Made by a program: the position numbers and the translations under genes
Notes under the pieces: model-generated
Seen by the model: only the letters and a program-made list of their open reading frames with translations
Database searches by the model: none
Told to the model about the DNA's origin: nothing
Shown here: in pieces, positions 22,706 to 32,240 of the stretch
Position numbering within the stretch: position 1 is the stretch's first letter
Layout: each line of letters begins with the position of its first letter
Source: Zygnema cylindricum
Taxonomy: Eukaryota > Streptophyta > Zygnematophyceae > Zygnematales > Zygnemataceae
Assembly: GCA_037447655.1 (NCBI GenBank)
Contig: JBBHKE010000893.1
Location: 435,186-495,185 of the forward strand
Direction of reading: 5' to 3'
DNA length: 60,000 nucleotides

Positions 22706-22815
22706 AGCGACGACGATGCGTCGTCGCTTTTCGATTTCTCCAACATTCGCAGAATCTCGGATGTAGTACACTTAAATTTTCGCATACTGGCGACGACACT
22801 ATGTCGTCGCTTGTA
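22706..22815. repeat. GCGACGAC hairpin cluster 3
   Basis: Two near-perfect hairpins: AGCGACGACGATGCGTCGTC at 22706 and GCGACGACACTATGTCGTCG at 22790; a single arm lies at ~22300. They sit between the acidic-protein gene and the 23059-23437 exon. Confidence 0.8.
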
Positions 22816-23058
22816 CATACTTTCTTACACACATCAAAGCGCAATTGGACGACGTTGTATAACAAACCATCATAAATACACGAGATGGTTATGGGGAAGA
22901 ATATGGCATGTACAAACATGCAATACGAGGGGGGCATAATCAACATATAAATTATTGAATATGTAAAATTAAATTATAAACAGTGGGAAACAGCGTCACA
23001 CAAAGTAAACAACTGAGGCTTGCTACATAAAGGTAGGGATAATAGATAAAACACTTAC

Positions 23059-23437
23059 TTGTACGATATCCCCCCGAAAAATGTTGCGGAAACATCTTCA
23101 CAGTCCTCGGGATGAGCAGCTCTTTTCCATTCGCGTGACAATCGGCGATCATCCAATTGATTACCCGCAGTCGAGTAACCTTCGTTGACACTTGCTGAAC
23201 TTTTCGGGTCGACTCCCGGACGTTCCCGTATTTATCACACGGTGGGTCCAAATTACCGGTCACAACGCCTTCCACGAGGGGATCCACGTCAGGTGATCCC
23301 CTTCCTTCGTTCGGTGGGTCTTGTCCTTGATTTTCAGTACATTCTGTGTCCTCTTCAGTTAGTGGTGGTAATAAATCCGTCGTAGCGGTATTTTTCGCCG
23401 CAAAAAATGTGGTAATATGAGAAGTAATCGGCCACAT
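23059..23437 (-). CDS. Candidate 5' exon with a helix-turn-helix-like segment
   Basis: Minus-strand ATG at 23437 (MWPITSH) opens an acidic/proline leader, followed by RVINWMIADCHANGKELLIP and TVKMFPQHFSGGYRTS, then a strong donor ACAA|GTAAGT at 23059. The pattern resembles the N-terminal DNA-binding helices preceding the WW/CENP-B module in some pogo-like transposases (from memory). The transposase frame lacks its own start, so this exon may be its N terminus; the matching acceptor was not found. Confidence 0.4.
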
Positions 23438-23439
23438 AT

Positions 23440-24377
23440 TGCAAATAATAGATCTGCCTTTTTGTCCAAATGATGATACAAAGCAAATAATAGAAAAGCA
23501 AATGTCAAGGTAACGGAAGGATGCGGAAAGACAGTGTCAATATTGGACCAAACGCCAGGTATATATACCAAATAAAAAACCCGATCGTGGGAAAAAGGGA
23601 GGGAAACCATTCTCCTTACCTACGGGCGTCAAAGTTTAAATTTTAATTTTGCAAACTGTCCAAATATTTTAGATGACACAAAGAAGGCGGGAAAGTTTCA
23701 AAATTTTCGTCGGTTTTGAGAGGGGGTATGCACGTGGTAAGCGACCGACGATTTTCATGAAAGAGCCATGGTAACCGCCTGCTTCTTGACGTACCTACGG
23801 ATCAGCTTTCGAAACCTACGGATCAGCTTTCGAATGGCGACGGGTATGACAGGCGGTTGGTGTAACGTCATGTTAGAGCCGTAATGTTTGCGTGGATATA
23901 AAATTGTCCACGTGTAAATTTGGGCGACCAATCCCGAAACGCTTGAGACGAGGTGGTTGGTGAAATTGTACAGTTGGGACCAATTTAGAATAGGAGTATA
24001 CTCTATTACGTCATTACATAAACGCTAATACCGGTCACAAGTTAGGGAGACAGACGGAAATGCATCCATTTTAGAATTAACACACATTTTAGCATGAATT
24101 CACGCTAATTAAACAGACGTCGCGACAGTATTAGAGTAAAGAACCCTTATTACCGTACATTGTCGACGTAAACGGAAAAGCGACCAACCGTTGAACCAGC
24201 AAGCGTTGCGTAATCGATACACGCGTAGAAATTACACTCCGTAAAACTTTATCAAAGTTGCATACCTAACGGCGAATACTTGACGCCTAACTGCGGTGAA
24301 ATATTTTGACATGTACGTTGGAATGATTTACAGTGTCACGTGACGGCGTACGATCGGATTTAAATTGTACGGTTACT
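23440..24377. other. Right interior of the large element, noncoding
   Basis: No gene recognised. ACCTACGGATCAGCTTTCGA occurs twice in tandem near 23794-23836. Near 24000-24140, words like ACGCTAAT recur, similar to TIR-proximal DNA. Confidence 0.5.
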
Positions 24378-24555
24378 TTTATTAGTGTAAACATGTTTGC
24401 GACCGACATTTGTTTTTTCAAAGATCCAAATTACCATAACCAAACAATTAGAATGTATGATTTTTTCCAAAATTTTCAAATTCTTAAATAGCGTACACCA
24501 CGGTAATTTTTTTTATACGCTAAAAAAACTTACACTCTAATAACGATTGGCGGTG
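24378..24555 (+). repeat. Right terminal arm of the large element
   Basis: Nearly identical to 399-572 of the first MITE (shared GTGTAAACATGTTTGCGACC and TATACGCTAAAAAAACTTAC), ending in the inverted CACCGCC terminus and TA. The identity dates the MITE and this end as close relatives. Confidence 0.88.
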
Positions 24556-24562
24556 TACAGTA

Positions 24563-24778
24563 CACCGTGTATCGCTATTAGTGTTGATGTTTTTTTTGTC
24601 GCTAAAACATAATTTCTCTGTACACACATGTCGGATTGTATATCTGACGGTTGCGATTGAAAGGTAAGATTCCCATCTTCCGATTGGCTGTCTCAAATTG
24701 AAAATCCGACAAGTGTGTACGAAGAAAATATGTTTTAACTAGCGAAAATTTGATTGACACGAATAGCGATACAAGGTG
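24563..24778 (+). mobile_element. 216-bp CACCG MITE, TA-flanked
   Basis: Begins CACCGTGTATCGCTATTAGT and ends ACGAATAGCGATACAAGGTG; TA at 24561-24562 and 24779-24780. It abuts the large element with 3 bp (CAG) between their TA duplications. Confidence 0.8.
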
Positions 24779-25502
24779 TACTGTACCGTACGGTCGTCAA
24801 ATATCGGTGTTGCGAGGCAAATAATGATTACGCATCGGATATCGGGCAGCAAATTGCGCAGTAAAGCATGGAACGGTCCACGGTGCTTACACAATATATT
24901 GTTGACTCCCGTCTTTGGCTTTTGCAATTAAAAACTGGCGTACGTTTTGGAAAATGTCGAATATGCGGCCATGTGCATCTGGAGTTGAAAACTCGTGGGA
25001 AAATCTTTACGCCGGAGAAAAAGTTAATTATTTTTTCAAAAAACACAAAATAAAATTGGATTGAAATTACGTCAGCATTCCCACAAAAAAACTACGCCGC
25101 CACCATTCTTGTAAACCAGGTAAACGACAAAAGATTGCAAAATCGATATAGTTTTTGGCGGATTTATCGAGCCTTGACCCTAAAACGCCGAAAACGTGAC
25201 CGGACTCTATCTGCGAAGTTTCGCGTCGATGTTAGGAGTTTTTTTTTTTTTTTTTTTGCGCAGTCCGTACATTGTGGCACAGATCATGCCACGTGTCATG
25301 TATATCGGCCGTGCAGTTGGCTGCTTTAGTGAGTAACAAAAAAGCAAAAAAAAACAAAAACGAGAAGAACAACAACAAAAAAAATGAAATATTTTGGTTT
25401 TGCCGATTAAATGCTGATTAAACGGTCTTGGTTTATTTATTTTCTGCTGTCAACTACCAAAATTGGACCAATCATTTTGTTTTATATGAAGGTGAAAAAG
25501 GT

Positions 25503-25510
25503 TATATAAA
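25503..25510 (+). promoter_or_regulatory. Possible TATA box
   Basis: TATATAAA about 55 bp upstream of the small Cys-rich ORF at 25564. In AT-rich DNA this may be coincidence. Confidence 0.3.
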
Positions 25511-25563
25511 TTCAGCGTCAATTTTCTTGATCTTGTATTTTTTTTTTCTTGTAAAACAAAATA

Positions 25564-25665
25564 ATGTCATGCCCGATTTGCCGCGGCCATCACAATGATC
25601 GGTGCCATTGCGGAAAAATAAAGTGCGGCTTCATATTCACATATTATACGCACGGAATGCAGTAA
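25564..25665 (+). CDS. Small Cys/His-rich ORF (33 aa)
   Basis: ATG to TAA with seven Cys/His ligands spaced like a zinc-binding knuckle: CPICRGHHNDRCHCGKIKCG. A TATA-like box lies upstream. It could be a tiny gene, a first exon, or a shard of a gag or transposase zinc knuckle. Not recognised. The rest of 24781-25793 shows no other coding. Confidence 0.3.
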   Translation: MSCPICRGHHNDRCHCGKIKCGFIFTYYTHGMQ

Positions 25666-25795
25666 ACTTTACCTTGAACTATTATTAGTGTTAGCAGCAT
25701 GATATCGGCTTCCTTAAACAACGACCCGTGAACCAAAACTTGAATTGAAAATAATTATTTATTCATTTACGCTAAAATAGGGTACATCTCAACTA

Positions 25796-26470
25796 CACCG
25801 GGTATCGCTATTAGTGTTAACAAATTTTTCGCCACCTAAAATATTTTTTCTCCGTACTTACGATTCGTACTTGGAGACCGCCAATTGGAAGGTGAGAACC
25901 TTGGATTTCAATCTCAACCGTCAGATCCATAATCCGACAAACGTATACGGAGAAAGGATGTTTTAAGCGGCAAAAATAAAATTAACACCATAGTTCAAAA
26001 GTAGGCGTTTCTATCGTAGGTCTTTTGTCGGCACCTTCATCGTAAGTTGTGTTATGGGCTTTTCATGTGATCGTCTTAAGTCGCTACTTTGATCAGCGAC
26101 CGTCCGATCGTCCAAATCTGACGATAGTCCTATCGTAAGTTGTGTTATAGGATTTTCATGTGATCTTCTTAGATCGCTACTTTGATCGGCGACCGTCCGA
26201 TCGTCCGAATCTGACGGTTTACATAAAATGTCGGTCAAAACTCACAGAAAAATATTTTTTTGTCCGTTATTTTTTCAAATTTAGACATAACGTTTAATTC
26301 TCTATCGATCCATGTGCAGCTCAACCCTGTTACTATTTTATTTCATTTTGCGGCCAATACAATATGGGTCTTAAGGGTATATTGTATTTTTTGCGTACAA
26401 TAGGCATATTGTATGGGTGTACTTTCACCTACTTTTTAACTATGATTAACACTAATAGCGATACCCGGTG
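25796..26470 (+). mobile_element. CACCG MITE expanded to 675 bp by a nested insertion
   Basis: Outer termini CACCGGGTATCGCTATTAGT and inverse, TA at 25794-25795 and 26471-26472. Removing 25989-26444 plus one copy of ATTAACAC leaves ~211 bp, the normal size for this family. Confidence 0.88.
25989..26444 (+). mobile_element. Nested hAT-like MITE, 456 bp
   Basis: TIRs CATAGTTCAAAAGTAGG / CCTACTTTTTAACTATG (one mismatch) are flanked by the 8-bp direct repeat ATTAACAC (25981-25988, 26445-26452). The 8-bp duplication indicates hAT. The interior has two 93-bp tandem copies (26041-26226) of a block with GTAAGTTGTGTTAT and GCGACCGTCCGATCGTCC. Noncoding. Confidence 0.87.
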
Positions 26471-26639
26471 TAGTGTCAATTTTAAAGAACGAAATGTGCC
26501 AGTCCGTATAAAAAACTGGTCGTTAATCCGTACATAAGTACAAAAAAAGTGTCAAATAACAACACCGGCATGAGTGACGCGGACTCTAGGTGATGTCGTA
26601 CTCACAGATCGACTGGGACCCACATTTCTTCTCGCACAG

Positions 26640-26999
26640 CGGTACATATAGGCGTGGCGGCTCGGGAAGCAGCAACTTCTAAGGAAAGGGATTACGCTCA
26701 CCGAGACCCAGCGGACCAATTTGTGCCATTTGCCGCAAAAAAATTCGGTACTTTGGACAAGTCTTTTTATGATTTCCTTCGTAACTGTGCAAAGAAAAAA
26801 TTTGAAACCCGGGGTGTCGGGAGCCCTCCGCCGAGCCTTCTTGTTGTGTTTTAACGTCAACGAGTATCAGTAGCTCTTCAACGATCGCAAGCCGCGACCC
26901 TTCTACGGCGGAGCACAGTGGCGGATGACAGACGTGGCCTCCCAAATCTTCCACCAAGGGATCCAATCCACATCCACGATCTTAAAGGGTGTAGAGTTT
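26640..26999 (+). pseudogene. Relic of the C-terminal part of a LINE-type reverse transcriptase protein
   Basis: The plus-strand frame DQFVPFAAKKFGTLDKSFYD ... SLLVVF-stop-RQRVSVALQRSQAATLLRRS resembles the tail of non-LTR retrotransposon polymerases in plants, where a PFALEVFG-like block precedes FFRQRLSVALQRAQ (recognised from memory). A TAA at the codon after LLVVF breaks the frame, which resumes without shift. No RT core remains upstream, so this is a 5'-truncated, decayed copy. Confidence 0.55.
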
Positions 27000-28084
27000 A
27001 GTTTGTTAGGGTTGTGTGGTCAATTTGTATAGTATCATCTTTAGTAAATTTGCTTGGTTTTGGCAGTTATTATAGTTAGATTTTGGTGTCTTTACATGTT
27101 TTCTTTCCCTTAGTTTCCTTTGGCTATTTTTTAGCATTAAAGGGTTTTCCCCCTTTTTTGAAATCCTTTGTACACCTTGATAGTTTTTTCCATTGCAATT
27201 TTTGAAGTAAAAGACACATGAGAAAATCAGTGGAGTTGACACTGGAGATACAACTATGAAAACCGACGCTTAGATCAGGATAGATCGGGTGGTAGCAATT
27301 GATTATGGATTAGGAGGAATGTCCACGTCACCAGCGGTTCACATTGATCGTACATGAGGTCAAGTGGTCAACGGACGTCATCATGCATGGTAAAATCGAT
27401 GTAACCTGTTTAAACACATGTTTAGACATCGACTATGTGAACCCCCAGGCTATATCAGCTACACTATGGGAATGTGTGCGTCAGCGTTAGGGTTTTGTTG
27501 GCTGCGTAGCGCTACGTTCCCTTACACGAATAAGTTATCTACACTAATAACGACTCACAGTGTGGAAATTGCTGCTGTGGTGTTGTGTATCGCTAAATTT
27601 CTTATTGGAAGAAGTCAAGGACTCCAGTGGTCGATATTTTTGGTGATCGAGAAGGATGCCGATACAACGAGCCGTCACGAACAAATCGTTAGTGTCAATA
27701 TATTTGTCAGTGCAATTTGTATAGTATATAGTATATAGCCCTAAAGTATGTCATGTCATGTAGCACAATCGGTCTCGTACTTCGTAGAACGAAAGCGAGG
27801 AACTCCAATTAGGTATGCGGCACTTACGTACAATAAAGTCGTACTTTGTAATACGAAAGTGCGACACTTCAATCCACCTATCATATATGTACCCTTGTGG
27901 TTTCCTTTTCATCCAAACGAAAAAAAAATGACCTCTAGGTATACAACAGACATTCCCACAAAATGATATATTCTCGTATAGGCTGGTTCTATTGCGTTCA
28001 GAAAATGTTTTAGCGATTCTTTAGTGAAAAATATTTGATAGACATAAAACTTTTGCCAAATTCAAATATTTTGTTCCCATTTAC
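27000..28084. other. Intergenic, one isolated TIR-like word
   Basis: No gene recognised. CACTAATAACGACTCACAGTGTG near 27540 looks like a lone right end of the CACCG family; no left partner was found. Confidence 0.45.
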
Positions 28085-28087
28085 TAA

Positions 28088-28829
28088 GGGTGACGTTCCA
28101 TCAAAAGTTTATGCAATCGTACGACCAACTCTACAAACCAGGTTGATTGAGTCGATGTTCCATCACGAAGAGTTTGTAATCCATGTGTTCTAAATTGATT
28201 GGCACCACGTAAGCTATGATCCGATATTGAATATCCTTAAGATTTTTAGCACCGACAAATTTTACTTCAAATCTTCACTTCCCTACCATGTACATGCGTA
28301 CGAAGTCACCATATGACAGAAGGTTGTTAAACTTTTTCTAGACATCGTTCTTCTACGCCAGCTCATTTTTTAGGGTTGAAAGTCTTTTGACAGAAATAGT
28401 GTTACAAACAAAAGGTACCGAACTAGAGTGACGAAGGAGAGTTACGAAATTACATTTTTATTTTCGGTTGTATTTTCGAAAGCACGTGTCATGTGAAAAT
28501 TTTGTCAATTTTTGTCGGTTGTTCATCGTGACACGTAGCCTAATCATCCAGCGTGTCGCGATTAATTTTTTTTTGTATCTGCCAACCCACCTCCTTGAGG
28601 TATGTTGACACCCCCTTGAGGTACGTTGACAGTTAAAAGAAAAATGAAGCGAACGCCTCAGGAATGAACATCCAACGGTCAGTAGTACCTCCCAAACCTT
28701 CGGAGAGTATTGGCAAGATTCTCTGTAATGTTGTTTTTCGTATAAAAACAAAATAAGTGGTACGATGTGGTACGGATAGTTGCGGATTTCTGTTAACTAT
28801 CCCACTTTTCGCCTGATGGGATATCACCC
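28088..28829 (+). mobile_element. PIF/Harbinger-like MITE, 742 bp, TAA-flanked
   Basis: GGGTGACGTTCCATCA and TGATGGGATATCACCC termini between TAA (28085-28087) and TAA (28830-28832). The length equals the copy at 1831-2572. It contains two tandem CCTTGAGGTACGTTGACA-like units (~28590-28632). Noncoding. Confidence 0.78.
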
Positions 28830-28871
28830 TAAGATGGTTTACCATCGCAACTTCTTAATAGGGTTTAACTT

Positions 28872-28980
28872 CACCATGTATCGCTATTAGTGTTAATGTT
28901 ATATTTTCCAGCCTAAAACATCTTTTCTCCTCACACAGTCGTCAAATTCTTGATCCGACAATTGCGATTTGCTGGTTTCT
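28872..28980 (+). mobile_element. Truncated ~220-bp CACCG MITE
   Basis: CACCATGTATCGCTATTAGT then CCTAAAACATCTTTTCTCC, the family left half; similarity fades by ~28980 and no right end follows. 28981-29700 shows nothing recognisable beyond A-rich runs. Confidence 0.55.
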
Positions 28981-29701
28981 ATTCACTTCTTTTGTTTGGC
29001 CGTTTTGCTCATCATTGAAGTGTCAGTCTTCTATTTTTTGTTGTTTGACCTACTGTGCCCCATTTAAGTACTCAAATCATATGCAATTCCGTGCGATTGA
29101 AAGCTCTAAAAATATTTGAGCAAATAACTAAAGCACGACATCATCGAGTACGAGATTGGAGTACGTTATCAACGAAAAAAAATTAGACCTCCCATAACAT
29201 CGAAAATAAAAAATTTACTCACGCACCACTCTAAATACTGAATGGTGATTGGGACCATTTATTAATTTTGCTGACGTGTAAATTTCATTTATTACACAAA
29301 CCTAAAAATTACACACTTAATAAAGAAACAACGTGTCATATTGAATGAAAAAAAAACAAACAAACGATTGTTTTGGACAGGACATGCAAAAAACTTTCAG
29401 GAATTGATTCTCGGAACCGATACCTCCCATTGTGTCAACAGTGAAAAAAATAATTTTTTGAGCTTAAATTTGAATAAGGAAAAAATATCCACAAAATTTG
29501 AATTTCCGAGAGGAAAAAAGCAAAAAAAAATAAAAAATGCTTGACAAACTAAGAATTCATCCAAAAAAAGGGAAGAACATGCTTCGATTAAGGGAAACAA
29601 AAAACAAGCAATTCGGTCAAGCTGATGTCAGCTATTTTTGACAAAATGACAAAAAAATTTCTTCAGTAAAAACGCTCAAAAAAGCTTTTCAAATGCTTCT
29701 A

Positions 29702-30124
29702 TCAGCTCAAACCTCTAAAATTCAAAGAACGAGAGGAAGTTTTCGAGAAGAGAAGAGCAAGGGCCATAAAAAAAAAGTCAATTGATAGAAATCTCTCCTC
29801 TCCCACCTCCCCCTCCTTCCTCTCCTTCCCCTCCTTCCCCTCCTCCCTCTCCTTCCTCTCCTTCTCCACCTCAACCAAGTCCCCTACCCCTCCATTCTCC
29901 CCTCCACTAGTATTCGCAGAACCAGACGATGATGAGTCACTACTCTCTCCCTCTCTCTCCCTCTCCCTCTCCCCCATTTCCATGGCCATTTCTGAAGGGA
30001 TGGCCGTCGGTTGTATCTCGACGTCCGGATAAGCCGACCGAAATCTCGCCCTCATTTCCGCGTCAACCAATCGCACGCCTTCGAGCTGATTGCCCAGCGA
30101 TATCCACCTGCCAGCCGGAGCCAA
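29702..30124 (-). CDS. Possible exon, acidic low-complexity protein
   Basis: Minus-strand frame of 140 codons. The first ~50 residues look protein-like (APAGRWISLGNQLEGVRL, FRSAYPDVEIQPTAIPSEM); after that come a Glu/Arg run, a Ser run and a Glu/Lys tract encoded by GA-rich DNA. It starts at TTG, but a CTGACAG acceptor 16 bp upstream suggests an internal exon. Not recognised. Composition resembles the acidic ORF of the large element, without clear homology. Confidence 0.35.
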   Translation of the reverse strand: MAPAGRWISLGNQLEGVRLVDAEMRARFRSAYPDVEIQPTAIPSEMAMEMGEREREREGESSDSSSSGSANTSGGENGGVGDLVEVEKERKEREEGKEGKERKEGEVGEERFLSIDFFFMALALLFSKTSSRSLNFRGLS

Positions 30125-30234
30125 AATTGTTATTTTGACTGTCAGTTTTTCAGTAAAAATCTGAAGTCTCCGAAGTCTCGGCAGTAAGTAATAAGAGTGT
30201 CACCAATGAAGTGATTATAATTGCCACTAATTAA

Positions 30235-30685
30235 TAGTGTTGCGTATCGGTAGGGTTTTGCCGATAACGGATATGTCACAGATAATCAATATATTGGCAC
30301 GATATATTGGTACCAGTGTTATCGCGTTAACCGTTAACCATTAATATCGGTTTTTTATCGCGATAGCACCGGTACCAATAACTATCGGCGATAATTGAAC
30401 GGTTGATTCCGTACAGTTATATGGAGAGTTGTCCGTACTGACCTCCCATTATACAGAGTACGGAACAGATTGTCATACGTGGCATGCCACGCTATATACA
30501 GTCAGTAATATAATACAATATACTATAAAGTATTATTAATTAGCGTACTATAATTTTTTTTACTTATCGCCGATAAGGAATTTGTTGGTCTCGGAGTGAT
30601 ATATCGGGACCCCTCACCGTTCGATAATCGATAACTATCGGTATCGGTTTTATCGCGATAAGGTTCTTGCCGATACACAACACTG
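30235..30685 (+). mobile_element. Non-autonomous hAT element, 451 bp
   Basis: Left TAGTGTTGCGTATCGG and right CCGATACACAACACTG (imperfect TIR) lie between 8-bp duplications CTAATTAA (30227-30234, 30686-30693). The termini match the 809-bp hAT at 9523, so both probably use the same transposase. The interior is rich in ATCGGCGATA-like words. The flanks carry repeated TCACTAAT/AAGTGATTA words (30200-30765). Confidence 0.9.
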
Positions 30686-30986
30686 CTAATTAAGTGATTA
30701 TAGCGTCACTAATCAAGTAATTAGAGTATGGTTGTCACTGATTAAGTGATTAAAGTGTTACTAATTGCAATTTTGTTAGTATGACTTTTTAACATCAGGT
30801 TCCAAGTCGAGTTGGAAGTCTCGGCAGTAATTATTTACAGTCACAATTTGCAATTTCTACACTATGACTTTTGAACTGTCAGCTTCTCAGTACACTTTAA
30901 AGTATCTGCAGTAATAAGGTAATTACATGGAATAAATTTGCCTTGATGTTGAAGGAAAATCGTACATTTTTAGGGCAAACCAAAAA

Positions 30987-31114
<128 letters not shown>

Positions 31115-31137
31115 TATATTTAACACACAAGAGGTCC

Positions 31138-31512
31138 ACGCTAATTACGGTGTGAACTATGGGATACGGCACAGTGAGGTGTAGTTTGTGCAACGCAGCT
31201 AGGGTAGTTCCATACTGGCTCATGACTAAGATTCTCAGAATCGATATGAAACAAAAAAAACACACACACACAAAACCATACACACACACACATCTCCAAG
31301 ATATCCACACTAATTCCCGTGTGAAATGTGCGGCATGGTACTGTTAGGTACAGTTTCTGCAACGTAGCTACGGTACTTGATACAGACTTATGTCTAATAT
31401 ACTCAGAATCAATATAAAGCCAAAAAAAAAGACACACACACCCCCACTCCCCCACACAACCACACATACAAAATATCCACATTAATTTTGGTGCGAAATG
31501 TAGTATAAGAGG
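31138..31512. repeat. ~172-bp tandem repeat with (CA)n, 2.2 units
   Basis: Units start at ~31138, ~31310 and ~31481 (partial), each with CTAATT..GGTGTGAA or CCGTGTGAA, then GGTACAGTTT-like, TGCAACG, TCAGAATC and an A-run leading into CACACACACA. It begins beside the (TA)n tract. Confidence 0.7.
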
Positions 31513-31639
31513 GTAAAAAAACAGTACCCGGCGTGAGTGTTGTGCATTCGAGCGAACATTTCCAACTTTCTCGTGTTGGGACTCACTCTCTCCAAAAGAG
31601 GATACATCTGTAAACCCCCCCTCAAGCCCCGATTTTTAA

Positions 31640-32240
31640 ACTCTCTTGCTTACCTCTCCTTGACCTACTCCTCGCTTTAGCACTCTCCCTCTCCCTTTCT
31701 GTTATCTCTCTACCTGTGCTCCCGATTGCTTTCTCTTCTCTTTCCTCGCCTTTTCCCAGTAGCCCTCCCCCCTTCCCCTCCCCACTTCCCCTCCCCCTCT
31801 CCCTCCCCCGTCTGGCTTCCTGCTAATTTCACTCACCTCCCTCAAGTCAGCTTTAAGCCTGCCTCACCCTCCCTCTCCCTCTCTTGTCTCCCCCTCTCCC
31901 TCCCCATCCCCTCCCCCTGCCCCTCCACTGTCCGGATAGCTATTGATCGCTCAAACATCTCTTGACCCACTTCTTCCAATCTCGCTCCTGCTCCCTCCCG
32001 CTCCCTCTCCCTCTCCCCCCTCCTCCCTCTCTCCCTCTCCTACGTGTCTCTCTGACCTCAGACACCATTCACTCATGTCCAGGTGACCATTCAGCACCGC
32101 CCTTCCCTCCCCTTCCCTTCCCTTCCTCTCTTCCTCCCTCTCTCCCTCCTTTGTCCCTTCCCCGGTCTCTCTCTCTCTTTTTCCCTCCCTCCCTCAAGAC
32201 TCTCCTGTCCCCCCTCTCCCCCACCTTCTCCCCTCTATGT
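31640..32240. repeat. Polypyrimidine tract
   Basis: Some 600 bp of CTCCCTCTCC-type sequence on the plus strand; frames give Ser/Pro/Leu only. 32241-33087 that follows is AT-rich with a short CT tract near 32755-32800 and no recognisable gene. Confidence 0.85.

Larger units (their letters stand above)
14639..24555 (-). mobile_element. Candidate autonomous pogo-type TIR transposon, ~9.9 kb
   Basis: Left terminus CACCGCCAATCGCTATTAGC after TA (14637-14638); right terminus is the inverse of CACCGCCAATCGTTATTAG before TA (24556-24557). The MITE at 33-572 joins exactly these two ends, so they belong to one element. Inside, all clear coding is on the minus strand: a DDD transposase (18264-20039), an acidic protein (21027-22358) and a candidate 5' exon (23059-23437). 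Three clusters of GCGACGAC hairpins lie at 17.5, 20.2 and 22.7 kb. TA duplication and a DDD triad fit the pogo branch of Tc1/mariner, although 9.9 kb is very large for it. The alternative is a smaller pogo element nested between unrelated ends. I saw no second TIR pair, but could not search exhaustively. Confidence 0.6.

Noticed and set aside
17510-22815. CACTA (En/Spm) element, because of the GCGACGAC motifs
   Set aside because: No CACTA termini with 3-bp duplication and no TNPD-type transposase seen; the transposase present is DDE_1/pogo-like.
24868-25053. Minor plus-strand ORF with CRICGHVHLELK
   Set aside because: Too short, single Cys pair, no support from neighbours.
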